A stretch of DNA of 64,000 nt, taken from assembly GCA_013214705.1 (NCBI GenBank), contig JABSRZ010000005.1, positions 124,001 through 188,000 on the forward strand, in the 5' to 3' direction. Made by a program: the position numbers and the translations under genes. Shown here piece after piece: positions 42,196 to 51,394 of the stretch. Below the pieces are notes generated by a model. It was not told the origin of the DNA. It did no database searches and was given only the letters and a program-made list of their open reading frames with translations. Position 1 is the first letter of the stretch, and the number at the start of each line of letters is the position of its first letter. Source of the stretch: Hyphomicrobiales bacterium. Lineage in GTDB: Bacteria > Pseudomonadota > Alphaproteobacteria > Rhizobiales > OSC116.

Positions 42196-42972
42196 TCAAC
42201 CATATCGACCAGTGATGTAATCTTGGGTTTGTTGGTTCTGTGGGTTGGTGAATATTTGGTCAGTATCGCCAAATTCTACCAAACTGCCCAAATGAAAAAA
42301 TGCGGTTTTTTGCGACACTCTTGCGGCTTGCTGCATACTGTGAGTTACGATGACGATGGTAAATTTTTGTTTCAATTCATCTATTAATTGTTCGATTATG
42401 GCTGTGGCAATTGGGTCTAGAGCGCTACATGGCTCGTCCATTAAGATCACTTCAGGGTTAACCGCAATGGCACGAGCAATGCACAAACGTTGCTGCTGCC
42501 CACCGGAAAGACCGGTGCCCGGCGCAGCCAGGCGATCTTTCACCTCTTGCCATAAGCCAGCTTTTTTTAAGCTGGTTTCGACTATTTCATCGGCGTCAGA
42601 TTTTTGATCTATCATGCCGTGAATTTTGGGGCCATAGGCCACATTATCGTAAATAGATTTTGGAAATGGGTTAGGTTTTTGAAACACCATGCCCACTCTG
42701 GCGCGCAATTCAACGACATCTATACCATCATCGTAAATATCTTGACCATCGAGCCTAATACTGCCCTTGACGCTGCAAATATCGATAACATCATTCATGC
42801 GGTTAAGGCAGCGTAACAAAGTCGACTTTCCACAACCAGAAGGGCCAATCAATGAGGTCACCTGATTTTCCATGATGTCCAGATTAATGCCGAATAAAGC
42901 TTGTTTATCAGCATAATAAACATCCAGATTTTTTGCGGCATATTTGGCCCGCAAAATTGAATTTTCTTGCAT
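42196..42972 (-). CDS. pstB: Phosphate ABC transporter ATPase PstB
   Basis: A 258-residue ATPase of normal PstB length. Walker A is GPSGCGKST, the signature LSGGQQQR and Walker [29 protein letters not shown] with GRYG closes the protein. The ATG at 42972 has GAGGA 7 bases upstream; an in-frame GTG at 43011 that overlaps pstA is less likely. It hydrolyses ATP to drive phosphate import through PstC/PstA. Confidence 0.95.
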   Translation of the reverse strand: MQENSILRAKYAAKNLDVYYADKQALFGINLDIMENQVTSLIGPSGCGKSTLLRCLNRMNDVIDICSVKGSIRLDGQDIYDDGIDVVELRARVGMVFQKPNPFPKSIYDNVAYGPKIHGMIDQKSDADEIVETSLKKAGLWQEVKDRLAAPGTGLSGGQQQRLCIARAIAVNPEVILMDEPCSALDPIATAIIEQLIDELKQKFTIVIVTHSMQQAARVSQKTAFFHLGSLVEFGDTDQIFTNPQNQQTQDYITGRYG

Positions 42973-43004
42973 ATGATTTTCCTCTAATAGCGTGTTGATC
43001 ATGA

Positions 43005-44285
43005 TTACCACCTTCTTTCATACTTACGGCGCAACAATACGGCTAAGCCGTTCATAACAATGAGGAAAAATAGTAACACTAATATGGCGGCACTCATTTT
43101 ACTTTCAAATGCCCGCTCGGGGCTGTCCGCCCAAATGTAGATTTGAACCGGCAAAACGGTGGCCGGGTCATTAATATTTGTGGGTATATCGGCAATGAAT
43201 GCCACCATGCCTATCATCAGTAATGGCGCTGTTTCGCCCAAGGCTCTGGCCATGCCAATGATAGCGCCGGTGAGCGCGCCCGGCATGGCCAGCGGCAGTA
43301 CATGATGCAAAATGGTTTGCATTTTGGAAGCGCCGATGCCTAATGCCGCTTCGCGTATGGACGGCGGGACAGACTTTAGCGCGGCGCGGGTGGTGATGAT
43401 GACCGTTGGCAAAGTCATAAGCGACAAAACCAGACCACCAACAAGTGGTGAGCTACGGGACATTCCAAAAATATTGAGGAATAACGCCAAGCCAAGCAAA
43501 CCAAACACAATGGAAGGTATCGCAGCCAAATTATTTATATTCACTCCAATGAAATCTGTTATACGGCCGGGTTTTGCATATTCCTCTAAATAAATTGCAG
43601 CAAATACACCTAATGGAAAACTCAACATTAGCGTGATGGCCAGAGTGAATAATGACCCCATGACTGCACCGCGAATACCCGCATCTTCTGGTGAACGGCT
43701 GTCGGCAAATTTAAAAAAATCCCAATTAAACCGGGTTTCTAGTTTTCCATCTGCAATTAGGCTGTCAATCCAGCCAATTTGTTGGTCATTCAAACGCCGG
43801 TTGATCTCATCCACCTCGCGCGAAATAAAGTCCTTAATAAAGCTATCCACATCGTCTGAGGATTTTACCCATATGGCGGCTGATGTACCAATGAAGTTTA
43901 AATCTGTTGTTTCAGCGGCCAATAAATCACGTGATAAGTGGTAACCTGCCTCGCTCGAAACAAGTTTTTTCAGGTGTTTCTTATCTTGGCGCTTGTTTGC
44001 CGCCGGAAATTCTGCATAGAGCGCTTCACGTATAATTTTTTGAAAATCGGCTCTGGCAATTTGTTTTACATCACGTTTATTGTCTACATCTAAAATTTTG
44101 GCACTAAATTCTACGGTAAGCTGAATATAGGTTTGAGTGAATGCTGGTATGGCACGCAACGCGATTGTGCTTAACATCAGGCCAAGGAAACCAAGCGCAA
44201 ACATAATTGCCAGCAGGCCGTAGATTTTAAATCTACGTTCGGCCTGATAACGTTTTTTTGTGTGTCGAGACATTTTATCAATCAT
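43005..44285 (-). CDS. pstA: Phosphate ABC transporter permease PstA (long form)
   Basis: A 426-residue permease. After one N-terminal helix (~20-45) comes a soluble insert of ~150 residues (~50-205; DUF3333-like), then the five-helix permease domain ([35 protein letters not shown] loop [20 protein letters not shown]). This long form is common in alphaproteobacteria; E. coli PstA has 296 residues. The start overlaps the pstC end by 8 bp (ATGATTGA). Confidence 0.94.
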   Translation of the reverse strand: MIDKMSRHTKKRYQAERRFKIYGLLAIMFALGFLGLMLSTIALRAIPAFTQTYIQLTVEFSAKILDVDNKRDVKQIARADFQKIIREALYAEFPAANKRQDKKHLKKLVSSEAGYHLSRDLLAAETTDLNFIGTSAAIWVKSSDDVDSFIKDFISREVDEINRRLNDQQIGWIDSLIADGKLETRFNWDFFKFADSRSPEDAGIRGAVMGSLFTLAITLMLSFPLGVFAAIYLEEYAKPGRITDFIGVNINNLAAIPSIVFGLLGLALFLNIFGMSRSSPLVGGLVLSLMTLPTVIITTRAALKSVPPSIREAALGIGASKMQTILHHVLPLAMPGALTGAIIGMARALGETAPLLMIGMVAFIADIPTNINDPATVLPVQIYIWADSPERAFESKMSAAILVLLFFLIVMNGLAVLLRRKYERRW

Positions 44286-45525
44286 ATTTTTCTCTGTATT
44301 TATTGACTATTTTGAGCGCCAATATATTCAACCCCAAAGTGAGTAAAAACAGCACAAAACCCAAGGCGAATGCCGCCAAAGTTTTGGGGCTGTCAAATTC
44401 TTGATCGCCCACCAAAAGGGTTAAAATTTGCACGGTAACGGTGGTGACGGCTTGGAACGGGTTTGCGGTTAAATTGGCGGCCAAACCTGCTGCCATAACC
44501 ACAATCATGGTTTCGCCAATAGCCCGTGAGGTGGCCAGCAGCACCGAGCTCACAATGCCAGGCAGCGCTGCAGGCAGCAAAACCAATCTGATGGTTTCAC
44601 TTTTTGTCGCGCCTAAAGCGGCCGACCCATCGCGCAAGGTCTGAGGCACTGCATTGATGACATCATCAGACAAGGAAGATACGAATGGAATGATCATAAC
44701 GCCCATAACCAAACCGGCTGCCATTGCGCTTTCTGACGAAATTTCCAGCCCCAACTCAAAACCCCAATTGCGCATAAATGGGGCAATGGTCAGGGCGGCA
44801 AAAAACCCATAAACCACGGTCGGAATGCCTGCCAAAATCTCGAGCAATGGTTTTGCCCAAGTTCTGAATTTAGGCGTGGCATATTCTGACATGTAAATTG
44901 CCGAAAACAAGCCAATGGGCACAGCAATAAGCATCGCAATTGCGGTGATTAGCAACGTACCAGCAAATATGGACACGGCACCAAATGAACCACTACTTGC
45001 CACTTGGTCGGCACGCAAAGCAATCTGTGGTGACCAATGCAGACCAAATAGAAATTCTGATACCGATACTTTTGAGAAAAACCGCATAGTTTCGAAAACC
45101 AGCGAAACAACCACACCGAAGGTGGTAAAAACCGCAACCAAAGATGACAACAGCATGACCAAAGAAAATGCGGTCTCGACTTTGTGACGCGCTTTAAAAC
45201 GGCTTGCAATGCGTTTTTGAGCGAAAAATAGACCCAATATGCCAGCAGAAATCAACAATACCAAGCCCGCCATATCTTGTGCTAACCATTGCGGTAAAAA
45301 ATTTGGACGAAGGGTTTGCCAAGCAACAAACAAAACCAAGCTAGGAATTGCGCACCAAATGGCAACATATGCACCATGAAAACCTGGCAAGCTATGAAAT
45401 TTAACCTGAGTTGATAGGGCTGTTTGTGAACGTTTTGTGGCAATTGCTCGTTTCACACCCCAAAAATAGGCGGTGACAAGCAAGCAAAGCGAAACAAATA
45501 TAGAAATAGTGGTTGTGTAGGGCAT
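44278..45525 (-). CDS. pstC: Phosphate ABC transporter permease PstC
   Basis: A 415-residue permease, longer than E. coli PstC (319) owing to an N-terminal extension with two or three extra helices. The core shows SVSEFLFGLHWSPQ, IGLFSAIYMSEYATPKFRTW, IPTVVYGFFAALTIAP and the EAA loop RDGSAALGATKSETIRLVLL. It lies 56 bp after pstS. Confidence 0.94.
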   Translation of the reverse strand: MPYTTTISIFVSLCLLVTAYFWGVKRAIATKRSQTALSTQVKFHSLPGFHGAYVAIWCAIPSLVLFVAWQTLRPNFLPQWLAQDMAGLVLLISAGILGLFFAQKRIASRFKARHKVETAFSLVMLLSSLVAVFTTFGVVVSLVFETMRFFSKVSVSEFLFGLHWSPQIALRADQVASSGSFGAVSIFAGTLLITAIAMLIAVPIGLFSAIYMSEYATPKFRTWAKPLLEILAGIPTVVYGFFAALTIAPFMRNWGFELGLEISSESAMAAGLVMGVMIIPFVSSLSDDVINAVPQTLRDGSAALGATKSETIRLVLLPAALPGIVSSVLLATSRAIGETMIVVMAAGLAANLTANPFQAVTTVTVQILTLLVGDQEFDSPKTLAAFALGFVLFLLTLGLNILALKIVNKYREKYD

Positions 45526-45581
45526 GGCGTTTTATTTGATAGAGAAAAACGAGGATTGCAAATACAACCCTCGTTTTGCAA

Positions 45582-46625
45582 CTATTCCGCAGATAAATTT
45601 ACAGGTGTTAAGTTATTTGCTGCCGCAACGGATTTCGCTAAGGCTTCTTCCGCCAAGGGAATGAGGCCTTTATCAAGCAAATAACCGTCTTCACCCATGG
45701 CTTTTTCGCTCAAAAATTCTTCAGTAAATTCTCTTAGTCCTGCAATGGTATCGACATGTTGTTTTTTAACATAATAATAAAGTGAACGAGATATACCATA
45801 GCTGCCGTCAGCGATATTTTCGAAATTTGGCACTGCGCCATCAATTATTGCACCTTTAATTTGGGCGCGATTTTGATCGAGAAAAGAGAAGCCAAAAATT
45901 CCGAGGGCATTATGGTTGGTTTTAAGTTTTTGAACAATTAGATTGTCATTTTCGCCAGCCTCAATATAAGCACCATCTTCACGAATGCTGTGGGCGATAG
46001 CCTTGAATTTATTCTTATTTGTTTTGCGAATTGCCACCAAACTTTCAAATGTCTTGGCGCCGCCTTCCATGGCAATTTCTACAAAAGCGTCACGCGTGCC
46101 TGAGGTTGGTGGCGGGCCCAATACCTCGATTTTTAACGCAGGCAAGCTTGGGTCTATATCCGACCATTTCACATAAGGGTTGTCGACAAGTTCACCAGTA
46201 GCGGTTGGCACTTTGGCCGCCAAGGCCATATAAATTTGCCGTTTTGTCAACGAAAAAACTGCCGCGTTTGACGCATTTGCTAACACAATGCCATCAAAGC
46301 CGACTTTAATCTCAACAGGATCAATGCCATTTGCCGCACAATTTTCGATTTCCTTGGGCTTAATGCGTCTAGAAGCATTCGCAATGTCTGGAAAACGCTC
46401 GCCAATGCCAGCACAAAATAACTTCATGCCGCCACCGGTGCCGGTAGATTCCACCACAGGAGTTTTGAAATCAGTCGATTTGCCGAATTTTTCAGCGACG
46501 ATTGAAGAAAATGGAAAAACTGTTGAAGAACCAACAATTTGAATTTGGTCACGCGCAATGGCTATGCTTGATAAGAGCGGCAAGGTGATCGCCGCTATTG
46601 TAAATAGCTTTATCGATTTTTTCAT
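45582..46625 (-). CDS. pstS: Phosphate-binding protein PstS
   Basis: A 347-residue periplasmic phosphate-binding protein. A signal peptide ends near SIAIA-R (~residue 24). Binding-loop motifs are VGSSTVFPFSSIVAEKF, ESTGTGGGMKLFCAG, DIANASRRIKP and PPPTSGTRDAFVEI. It is the first gene of the pst operon, with a Pho box 61 bp upstream, so phosphate starvation should induce it. Confidence 0.95.
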   Translation of the reverse strand: MKKSIKLFTIAAITLPLLSSIAIARDQIQIVGSSTVFPFSSIVAEKFGKSTDFKTPVVESTGTGGGMKLFCAGIGERFPDIANASRRIKPKEIENCAANGIDPVEIKVGFDGIVLANASNAAVFSLTKRQIYMALAAKVPTATGELVDNPYVKWSDIDPSLPALKIEVLGPPPTSGTRDAFVEIAMEGGAKTFESLVAIRKTNKNKFKAIAHSIREDGAYIEAGENDNLIVQKLKTNHNALGIFGFSFLDQNRAQIKGAIIDGAVPNFENIADGSYGISRSLYYYVKKQHVDTIAGLREFTEEFLSEKAMGEDGYLLDKGLIPLAEEALAKSVAAANNLTPVNLSAE

Positions 46626-46685
46626 AACGATATTTCCTATAACATTTGAGTTTAATAACTTACAAATTTTTTATAGGCTGCTTAT

Positions 46686-46703
46686 GTTACAGTTAGGTGA
46701 CAG
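46686..46703 (-). promoter_or_regulatory. Pho box upstream of pstS
   Basis: On the minus strand the sequence reads CTGTCAC-ctaa-CTGTAAC, two direct 7-bp repeats with 11-bp periodicity. This matches the PhoB site consensus CTGTCAT-N4-CTGTCAT with two mismatches. It lies 61 bp before the pstS start. A functional PhoB must therefore be encoded outside this window. Confidence 0.75.
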
Positions 46704-46807
46704 TGGGTTTGCCAAATTTTATCGAAACTCACATGTCCGTCATCAAAATTTTCTGCGGATACGGTTTCAGTTTCTGGTGGGTTGAGAGACAATGAGAAAA
46801 CCTGTGG

Positions 46808-46954
46808 TTAGCATTTTGTGCCTCTGGCAACGGTTTGGGCTTCTTTTATCGCACCTAATACATCGCTGGCAATAAAACCGCACACTTGATGCACTTCAAT
46901 ATGTTCATGAATATGTTCATTTTCTTGTTTGAGGAGGTGCTGCCCAAAATTCAT
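46808..46954 (-). CDS. Small hypothetical protein
   Basis: A 48-residue frame starting MNFGQHLLKQENEH and ending QTVARGTKC, His/Glu-rich in the middle. AGAGG precedes the ATG. A longer frame starts at 46990 and overlaps the upstream small frame by 4 bp. I recognise no family. It could be genuine or a leftover; the only support is the ribosome site and tight packing. Confidence 0.3.
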   Translation of the reverse strand: MNFGQHLLKQENEHIHEHIEVHQVCGFIASDVLGAIKEAQTVARGTKC

Positions 46955-46986
46955 AGCCCCGCCTCTTTGGCAAACTTTGAGAATCA

Positions 46987-47212
46987 TCAACTTAGTCCCA
47001 ACGCTTGGAAAAGCATATTGCGGATGCTTGAAATATCTTTGACTGCTTTTACTAATTTAGATTCTGTCTCAGGAGTGATTGGCAAACTTCCGTCTTGTGC
47101 GGCTTTTGCAAGAGATGCAAGGTTAGGAACAATCTGCGACTGTTCTAATTCGCCCAGCCGGGGCTGACAGCTCCCACACTTCACGCATAGCATCGATAGG
47201 TTTGGTTTCCAT
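46987..47212 (-). pseudogene. Small hypothetical gene, possibly frameshifted
   Basis: One frame starts at 47212 with METKPIDAMREVWEL and stops at 47123. Another, open from 47193 to 46987, continues as GELEQSQIVPNLASLAKAAQ and ends SSIRNMLFQALGLS. Reading the first into the second around 47160 gives one plausible ~75-residue helical protein, suggesting a single indel. The family is unknown. The alternative is that the 68-residue frame alone is the gene. Confidence 0.3.
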
Positions 47213-47295
47213 ATTTAAACTATATGGCTGGAAATATTCAGCGCTAGCCTATTTAGGCGGATATTTGTAATGTGAGCCACAAAACCTGATTTGGC

Positions 47296-47934
47296 TCATC
47301 GTGTCAGGTAGAAAAACGCTGGCACAGGCAATACGGCTATGCAAATGGCCATTATATAGCCGCCATAGGAAAACATCCGGCTGACGCCGGCAATAAAGGC
47401 GATGCCACCACCTCCGCCAATGAGCGAATTGCCCGGTAAATTCAAGGTCAGTGCCAATATCAGATATCGATGGCGCAATAAAAATGGCGAATATCGTGAC
47501 GAGTCTTTGCCCGTTAACAACGCCATTCGTTGTTCAGAATTTAACGTTGCAAGTTTCATAATAAATTTATTGGCGCGTTTTAAGCCGATAAATTGAGTGA
47601 TCTGGGCAACAAATGACAACGGCACCAAACGTCCGACCAAAAATGCCAACAAGAGCGCAAACACCATACCAGCATACACCAGAACCGCAATTTTACCGCC
47701 AAATAGCATGATAAACCCAAAGCCGATTTCTGCGCCGGGTACAAAAGGAATGGCCGACGCCAAAATAAAAACCACCATCATCGTCATAATGGCGTTGTGG
47801 ATCATCGGCTCACTAGATGGGGTTATATTCAAATCTATTAAGTTCGGCAGCCATTGCCCGAGCAGCCAACCTCCGCCCAAAATAACCAGGTAAAATGTCG
47901 AAATAATTAGCCAAGCTCGATAATTTTTCACCAA
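47296..47934 (-). CDS. VTT/DedA-like small membrane protein
   Basis: A 212-residue integral membrane protein with about five hydrophobic helices. The segments FVPGAEIGFGFIMLFGGKIA and LNLPGNSLIGGGGGIAFIAG resemble the two re-entrant motifs of VTT-domain (DedA/TVP38-like) proteins. These are proposed lipid or ion transporters. It overlaps the upstream exported-protein gene by 7 bp, so the two are a unit. The exact role is unknown. Confidence 0.6.
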   Translation of the reverse strand: MVKNYRAWLIISTFYLVILGGGWLLGQWLPNLIDLNITPSSEPMIHNAIMTMMVVFILASAIPFVPGAEIGFGFIMLFGGKIAVLVYAGMVFALLLAFLVGRLVPLSFVAQITQFIGLKRANKFIMKLATLNSEQRMALLTGKDSSRYSPFLLRHRYLILALTLNLPGNSLIGGGGGIAFIAGVSRMFSYGGYIMAICIAVLPVPAFFYLTR

Positions 47935-48437
47935 CAGAAATCCGGTAAATCGCCTTGCAAAGCTTTTATCGAAATTTGCACGGCCTCATTGGCAGGATAT
48001 GGGCTTTGGCCAGCTATTGTGCTGCCTTCGAATGCCAGCGTGCGCCCGCTTGTCCAATACCAGCGTTGTTTTTTCCAAATCACTTCTACAATCGCTTGGC
48101 CATCAATAATCCGGCCTTCATAGACAAATTCTCCGAAACCGCCTTGCAGCTCACCCCGAAAATGAATGCCATCTGCTTCGGTGCGAGTCCAATATTTGCC
48201 GGGCTTAAACCCACATCTGATGCAAATTTCAGACCAAAACTGACCATTGGCAAATGACAATTTGTCATCATAGGCCGCTTCGCCGCTTACCCCCATTTGC
48301 CCGATAAACACCATCCCGTCAAGGATGCCGCTGGCTTTGTTTTGCTCGGCACTCACAATGTAAACTGATGTAAAACTGAGCATCACCAGCAGCGCGAAAG
48401 CTAGGTTTAATCTGAAGGTTTTGGGCATGCCCCGCAT
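47928..48437 (-). CDS. Hypothetical exported protein
   Basis: A 169-residue protein with an N-terminal signal sequence or anchor (~residues 9-30, hydrophobic, ending near VSA). The remainder is beta-rich with many aromatic residues (GGFGEFVYEG, WKKQRWYWTSGR). Two cysteines lie at ICIRCG. I do not recognise a family. It overlaps the VTT-like membrane gene and probably works with it at the envelope. Confidence 0.55.
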   Translation of the reverse strand: MRGMPKTFRLNLAFALLVMLSFTSVYIVSAEQNKASGILDGMVFIGQMGVSGEAAYDDKLSFANGQFWSEICIRCGFKPGKYWTRTEADGIHFRGELQGGFGEFVYEGRIIDGQAIVEVIWKKQRWYWTSGRTLAFEGSTIAGQSPYPANEAVQISIKALQGDLPDFCW

Positions 48438-48570
48438 AAATGCTCCAATCGGTGATGGATTGATGCTAAAAACATACCATATTTTCAGTGATGGGACAAT
48501 GTTAGGTGTTATTTGCTAACTATTCAACCCATTCTAATGCCGGTAGGCGCCGGTAACCGCACACGAAATA

Positions 48571-48690
48571 TCAATTTCTCAGATATTTTATCAGCGCGGC
48601 TATGCTCAATAATACCAAAACCCCGATCAACAGCATGCCTATGCCGCCAATCCACATCCCATTGCCTGCCATCATGCCATTATTCATCAT
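48571..48690 (-). CDS. 39-residue methionine-rich membrane peptide
   Basis: The frame starts MMNNGMMAGNGMWIGG, continues with a single hydrophobic helix (MLLIGVLVLLSIAALIKYL) and ends RN. GAGGAG stands 7 bases before the ATG, an excellent ribosome site. Small Met-rich single-pass proteins of this shape are common beside metal or respiratory genes. It faces ubiT across a 212-bp gap that holds an FNR-like box, so it may share that control. Confidence 0.6.
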   Translation of the reverse strand: MMNNGMMAGNGMWIGGIGMLLIGVLVLLSIAALIKYLRN

Positions 48691-48795
48691 AGTTCTGCTC
48701 CTCATTGGGTTTAGCTGATTGATAAATACTGAACTGCAAATTTTGCTCTTTCTACCAATCTACGACCATTCTATCGCATCTTTCATTCACCATAC

Positions 48796-48809
48796 ATGAT
48801 GCATATCAA
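48796..48809. promoter_or_regulatory. FNR-type box upstream of ubiT
   Basis: ATGAT-GCAT-ATCAA differs from the consensus TTGAT-N4-ATCAA only at the first base. It lies 94 bp before the ubiT start and 106 bp before the divergent small membrane gene. ubiT and ubiUV are FNR-controlled in E. coli, so an oxygen-responsive promoter is expected here. Confidence 0.6.
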
Positions 48810-48902
48810 TATTCAAAACAAACAGCCGGTTTTTAAAAACTCGCCTCCAATCTATGCATAATGGCCTAAAATTACCCACGTAATATTGAGGTGAAACTGC
48901 CC

Positions 48903-49406
48903 ATGCCCCTGCCCAAGCATATGCCCAAATTTGAGAAATTACCCGCTTTACTGCTAAAACCTGTGCCTTTGTTTTTGTTACGCCCCATTGCGCAACACAT
49001 CACCACCAAAATTGGCAAAAAACACCCGCATTTATTTGCCCGATTGGGCAAACATACCAGCACCCGATATTTAATCAAACCGACCAACATACCGCTGGTG
49101 GCTTTGCTAATTCCCAACCAACAAACTCCAACCATGCAAATTTTCAAACCATCGCAAACCCCAGCGCATGATGCGGTGATAGAAGGCAAATTTTTGTTTT
49201 TACTCAGCATGTTAGATGGCACATCCGATGGTGATGCCCTGTTTTTTAACCGCGAGCTGACCATTGGCGGCGATACCGAAGCGGTGGTTTGTTTGCGCAA
49301 CGCATTAGATGATGTCGAGGGCAGTGTGGCGGCCGATATTGCCGACGTATTCGGCCCTGCTGGCCGCACTATTTTGGGGTTTTTACGCCGCAAAGAAGCG
49401 CAATAG
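48903..49406 (+). CDS. ubiT: SCP2-domain accessory factor UbiT
   Basis: A 167-residue SCP2 sterol-carrier-type protein. The segment LLLKPVPLFLLRPIAQHIT is the hydrophobic N-terminal part; the lipid-binding core includes DAVIEGKFLFLLSMLDGTSD, DALFFNRELTIGGDTEAVVC and LRNALD. UbiT carries the hydrophobic ubiquinone precursors in the oxygen-independent pathway. The ATG at 48903 is chosen, with GAGG 11 bases upstream; a GTG at 48891 is the alternative. ubiU and ubiV follow in the same direction. Confidence 0.88.
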   Translation: MPLPKHMPKFEKLPALLLKPVPLFLLRPIAQHITTKIGKKHPHLFARLGKHTSTRYLIKPTNIPLVALLIPNQQTPTMQIFKPSQTPAHDAVIEGKFLFLLSMLDGTSDGDALFFNRELTIGGDTEAVVCLRNALDDVEGSVAADIADVFGPAGRTILGFLRRKEAQ

Positions 49407-49432
49407 TCCACATCAGATCATCGAGGATTTCC

Positions 49433-50464
49433 ATGACCATAAAAATGAAACCCAAAGCCAACAAATTTACCAAACCCGAGCTGGTTTGCCCGGCAGGTAC
49501 GCCAGCGTCTATGCGCACCGCGGTCGAGGCGGGGGCAGACGCGGTCTATTGTGGGTTTCAAAACGCCACCAATGCGCGCAATTTTCCGGGCTTAAATTTC
49601 ACCCCGGATGAGATGCAAAAATCCATCATTCACGCGCATAAGAATGACACCAAAATATTGTTGGCCATCAACACCAACCCACCTGCGGGCAAAATTCAAC
49701 TGTGGAAGGACGCTGTCGATTTAGGGGCAAAATTTGGCGTCGATGCCTTTATTGTTGCCGATATGGGCGTGGCCAGTTATATCGCCGCCCACCACCCCAA
49801 TATACGCCTGCATCTGTCGGTTCAAGCCGCGGCATCCACCCCCGAAGCGCTAAATTATTATTGCCAACAATTTGGCGTAAAGCGCGTGGTATTGCCGCGC
49901 ATTCTGACCATTGCCGAAATCAAAGCCATTATGCAGCAAGTCGAATGCGAGGTGGAGACATTTATATTTGGCAACCATGGTTTAATGGTAGAGGGGCGGT
50001 GCAGCTTAACCAATTATGTCACCGGTCTTTCGACCAATATGGACGGCGTATGCTCGCCCGCTAGCCAAGTGAAATATGAGCAAGATGAAGACAAAAACCT
50101 ATCGACAATATTGGGCGAATATACCATCGATTGTTTTGACAAAGGCGAAAATGCTGGCTACCCGACCATTTGCAAAGGCCGCTATCGCACTCCGGTTAGA
50201 GATGCTGGCTATTACGCATTCGAAGAACCGCTCAGCCTAAATGTATCTAATTTATTGCCAGAATTAATGCAAATTGGCGTCAGTGCCTTAAAAATAGAAG
50301 GCCGCCAACGGAGCCGCGCTTATGTTAAAAAAGTTGTCTCTTCGTTTCGGGCGGCGGTGGATAATATAATGCAGGGCGGCACGGCCGACATTGCCAGCCT
50401 CATCGCGTTAACCGAAGGCCATAAGCAAACCGAAGGCGCGTTTAAAAGTAAAAAATGGAGATAA
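49433..50464 (+). CDS. ubiU: Oxygen-independent ubiquinone hydroxylase subunit UbiU
   Basis: A 343-residue peptidase-U32-fold protein. PELVCPAGTPASMRTAVEAG, GADAVYCGFQNATNARNFPG, GENAGYPTICKGRY and ALKIEGRQRS match UbiU along its length. With UbiV it forms the Fe-S hydroxylase that replaces the O2-dependent monooxygenases. Three of the four cluster cysteines are visible (GRCSL, GVCSP, TICKG). The first, in the E. coli context FGSLCIMSEGRC, reads FGNHGLMVEGRC here, so that ligand is replaced or shifted. GAGG stands 6 bases before the ATG. Confidence 0.92.
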   Translation: MTIKMKPKANKFTKPELVCPAGTPASMRTAVEAGADAVYCGFQNATNARNFPGLNFTPDEMQKSIIHAHKNDTKILLAINTNPPAGKIQLWKDAVDLGAKFGVDAFIVADMGVASYIAAHHPNIRLHLSVQAAASTPEALNYYCQQFGVKRVVLPRILTIAEIKAIMQQVECEVETFIFGNHGLMVEGRCSLTNYVTGLSTNMDGVCSPASQVKYEQDEDKNLSTILGEYTIDCFDKGENAGYPTICKGRYRTPVRDAGYYAFEEPLSLNVSNLLPELMQIGVSALKIEGRQRSRAYVKKVVSSFRAAVDNIMQGGTADIASLIALTEGHKQTEGAFKSKKWR

Positions 50465-50465
50465 G

Positions 50466-51383
50466 ATGCAACCAAAACTCACCATAGGGCCGATATTATT
50501 TCATTGGTCTGTCGATCAGAAATTAGATTTTTATAAAAAAATTGCCGATGAAACCGATATAGACACAGTTTATTTGGGCGAAATTATTTGTTCAAAACGC
50601 GCAGTGTTTTTTGATCAATATTACGAACAAGTGGCAGATAAATTAAAACGTGCTGGCAAAAAAGTGGTCTATTCTACCTTGGCTGAAGTGCTGATAAAAC
50701 GCGACCGCAACATCATTCAAGATTTTTGTGACATGAGCGAAACCGAAGAAATCGAAGTTAATGACGCTTCGGCTTTGCTACATATATCTGGCAAAGCCCA
50801 TCGCCTCGGGCCGATGATGAATGTATATAATGAGGACACCTTGGCGCATTTGGCGGCTCAAGGCGCATATCATGCGAGCTTGCCATGTGAGCTGCCGCGT
50901 CAATCTATTAAAATTATGGCGGTGCATGCCAAAAAACTGGGTGTGTCGTTAGAAATGCAGGTTTTTGGCCGCATGCCGCTGGCATTATCAGCAAGGTGCT
51001 ACCACGCCCGCGCCCATAAATTAACCAAAGATGGTTGCCAATTTGTCTGCGAGCAGGACCCCGATGGCATGGTGCTTAAAACCTTGGACAATAAAGAGTT
51101 TCTGGCCATAAATGGCATCCAGACCTTGTCATATAGCTTTCTAAACCTAACCAATGAATTGAAACAATTGCAAAATTTGGGGGTTGAATATTTTAGGCTC
51201 TCGCCGCATACCAACGACATGGTGGCAACCGCCAACGTTTTTAACCAGCTGTTGAATGACACAATTAGCCCGCGTGAAGCCATGTTTAAAATTCGCGATA
51301 CCGGGGTAAAAGAGCCGTTTGCCAATGGCTTTTACCATCAAAAAGCTGGCAATCAATGGGTTATAACGCAGAATGGGTCATAA
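50466..51383 (+). CDS. ubiV: Oxygen-independent ubiquinone hydroxylase subunit UbiV
   Basis: A 305-residue U32-fold partner of UbiU. All four expected cluster cysteines are visible: EIICSKR near residue 40, SARCYHARAHKLTKDGCQFVC providing the other three. FGRMPLALSARCY is the family hallmark. The gene starts one base after the ubiU stop, so the subunits are co-translated. Confidence 0.94.
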   Translation: MQPKLTIGPILFHWSVDQKLDFYKKIADETDIDTVYLGEIICSKRAVFFDQYYEQVADKLKRAGKKVVYSTLAEVLIKRDRNIIQDFCDMSETEEIEVNDASALLHISGKAHRLGPMMNVYNEDTLAHLAAQGAYHASLPCELPRQSIKIMAVHAKKLGVSLEMQVFGRMPLALSARCYHARAHKLTKDGCQFVCEQDPDGMVLKTLDNKEFLAINGIQTLSYSFLNLTNELKQLQNLGVEYFRLSPHTNDMVATANVFNQLLNDTISPREAMFKIRDTGVKEPFANGFYHQKAGNQWVITQNGS

Positions 51384-51394
51384 CAGCGGCATAA

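Noticed and set aside
47240-47290. TGAGCCA/TGGCTCA hairpin after the VTT-like gene as a terminator
   Set aside because: The stem is short with a long loop and there is no T-run after it, so termination cannot be claimed.
48872-49411. 179-residue minus-strand open frame opposite ubiT
   Set aside because: It is a low-complexity shadow of the well-supported ubiT frame, with no ribosome site and no recognisable domain.
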